Assembly (NCBI GenBank): GCA_023807065.1
Contig: JAJJLU010004250.1
Span: 1-16,040, forward strand
Source: Isotricha intestinalis
Taxonomy: Eukaryota > Ciliophora > Litostomatea > Vestibuliferida > Isotrichidae
Length of the DNA stretch: 16,040 nt
Direction of reading: 5' to 3'
The notes below the pieces were generated by a model. It searched no databases and had not been told where the DNA came from. It worked only from the letters and a program-made list of their open reading frames with translations. Shown here piece by piece: positions 16,023 through 16,040 of the stretch; positions within the stretch are counted from its first letter, which is position 1; each line of letters starts with the position of its first letter. Both the position numbers and the translations under genes were made by a program.

Positions 16023-16040
16023 ATGGAAAAAAGTCAAATA
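16023..16040 (+). CDS. Possible 5' end of a plus-strand gene, cut by the right edge
   Basis: ATG preceded by an A-rich run (GGAAAAAAT) is followed by five codons (M-E-K-S-Q-I) and then the window ends. The A-rich context matches the start codons of the other genes here, and the spacing would suit a gene divergent from the EF-hand gene. Six codons cannot prove a gene. Confidence 0.2.

Noticed and set aside
1..16040. tRNA, rRNA, transposon or prokaryotic operon signals
   Set aside because: No GC-richer folded stretch, transposase text, terminal inverted repeats or ribosome binding sites were found; A-tracts before ATG fit eukaryotic start contexts.

Overview
This window looks like a gene-dense, extremely AT-rich (about four fifths A+T by eye) nuclear region from a protist. 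Three things point to a eukaryote. The families are eukaryotic: a Vip1/PPIP5K inositol pyrophosphate kinase-phosphatase, an FKBP-TPR-cyclophilin dual immunophilin, a UBP-zinc-finger sirtuin, a WD40 propeller and a four-EF-hand protein of the flagellar calcium-binding (calflagin) type. There is a 33-nt GT-AG intron that restores one reading frame. Start codons sit behind A-tracts with no Shine-Dalgarno sites. TAA and TGA both end ORFs and no in-frame TAA, TAG or TGA interrupts the long ones, so the code appears standard. My best guess is an alveolate, possibly a ciliate with the standard code such as a litostome or rumen entodiniomorph. That rests on tiny introns, the FCaBP-like gene and the FKBP-TPR-cyclophilin order described in Toxoplasma. 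It is an inference, and other AT-rich protists are possible.

Layout, left to right. The minus strand of 1-188 carries a coding-like fragment with a possible 25-nt intron, running off the left edge. A lysine/asparagine-rich orphan with an NLS-like patch follows (237-1601, +). The next gap (1602-2367) is not empty: on the minus strand it holds a decayed protein kinase C-lobe. Then come a coiled-coil orphan split by a 33-nt intron (2368-3702, +), a small SRPBCC protein of bacterial appearance (3810-4352, -), the FKBP-TPR-cyclophilin protein with a 12-bp in-frame tandem repeat (4974-6842, -), and full-length PPIP5K (7310-10750, -). PPIP5K is divergent, across 154 bp, from a WD40 protein (10905-11828, +). 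A frameshifted coding remnant (about 11959-12211, +) lies before the UBP-finger sirtuin (12268-13482, -). An orphan basic protein (13758-14990, -) and the FCaBP-like EF-hand protein (15101-15673, -) follow, and a possible first codon run of another plus-strand gene reaches the right edge (16023-16040).

The genes do not form an operon or an obvious single pathway. Most are signalling or protein-quality functions: inositol pyrophosphates, calcium, protein folding, and deacetylation linked to ubiquitin binding. I see no CRISPR array, tRNA, rRNA, transposase or defence island. The points most worth follow-up are the sirtuin joined to an HDAC6-like ubiquitin-binding finger, the dual immunophilin whose cyclophilin active site has changed and whose TPR is interrupted by a repeat, the dead kinase, the possible bacterial-origin SRPBCC gene and the very short introns.
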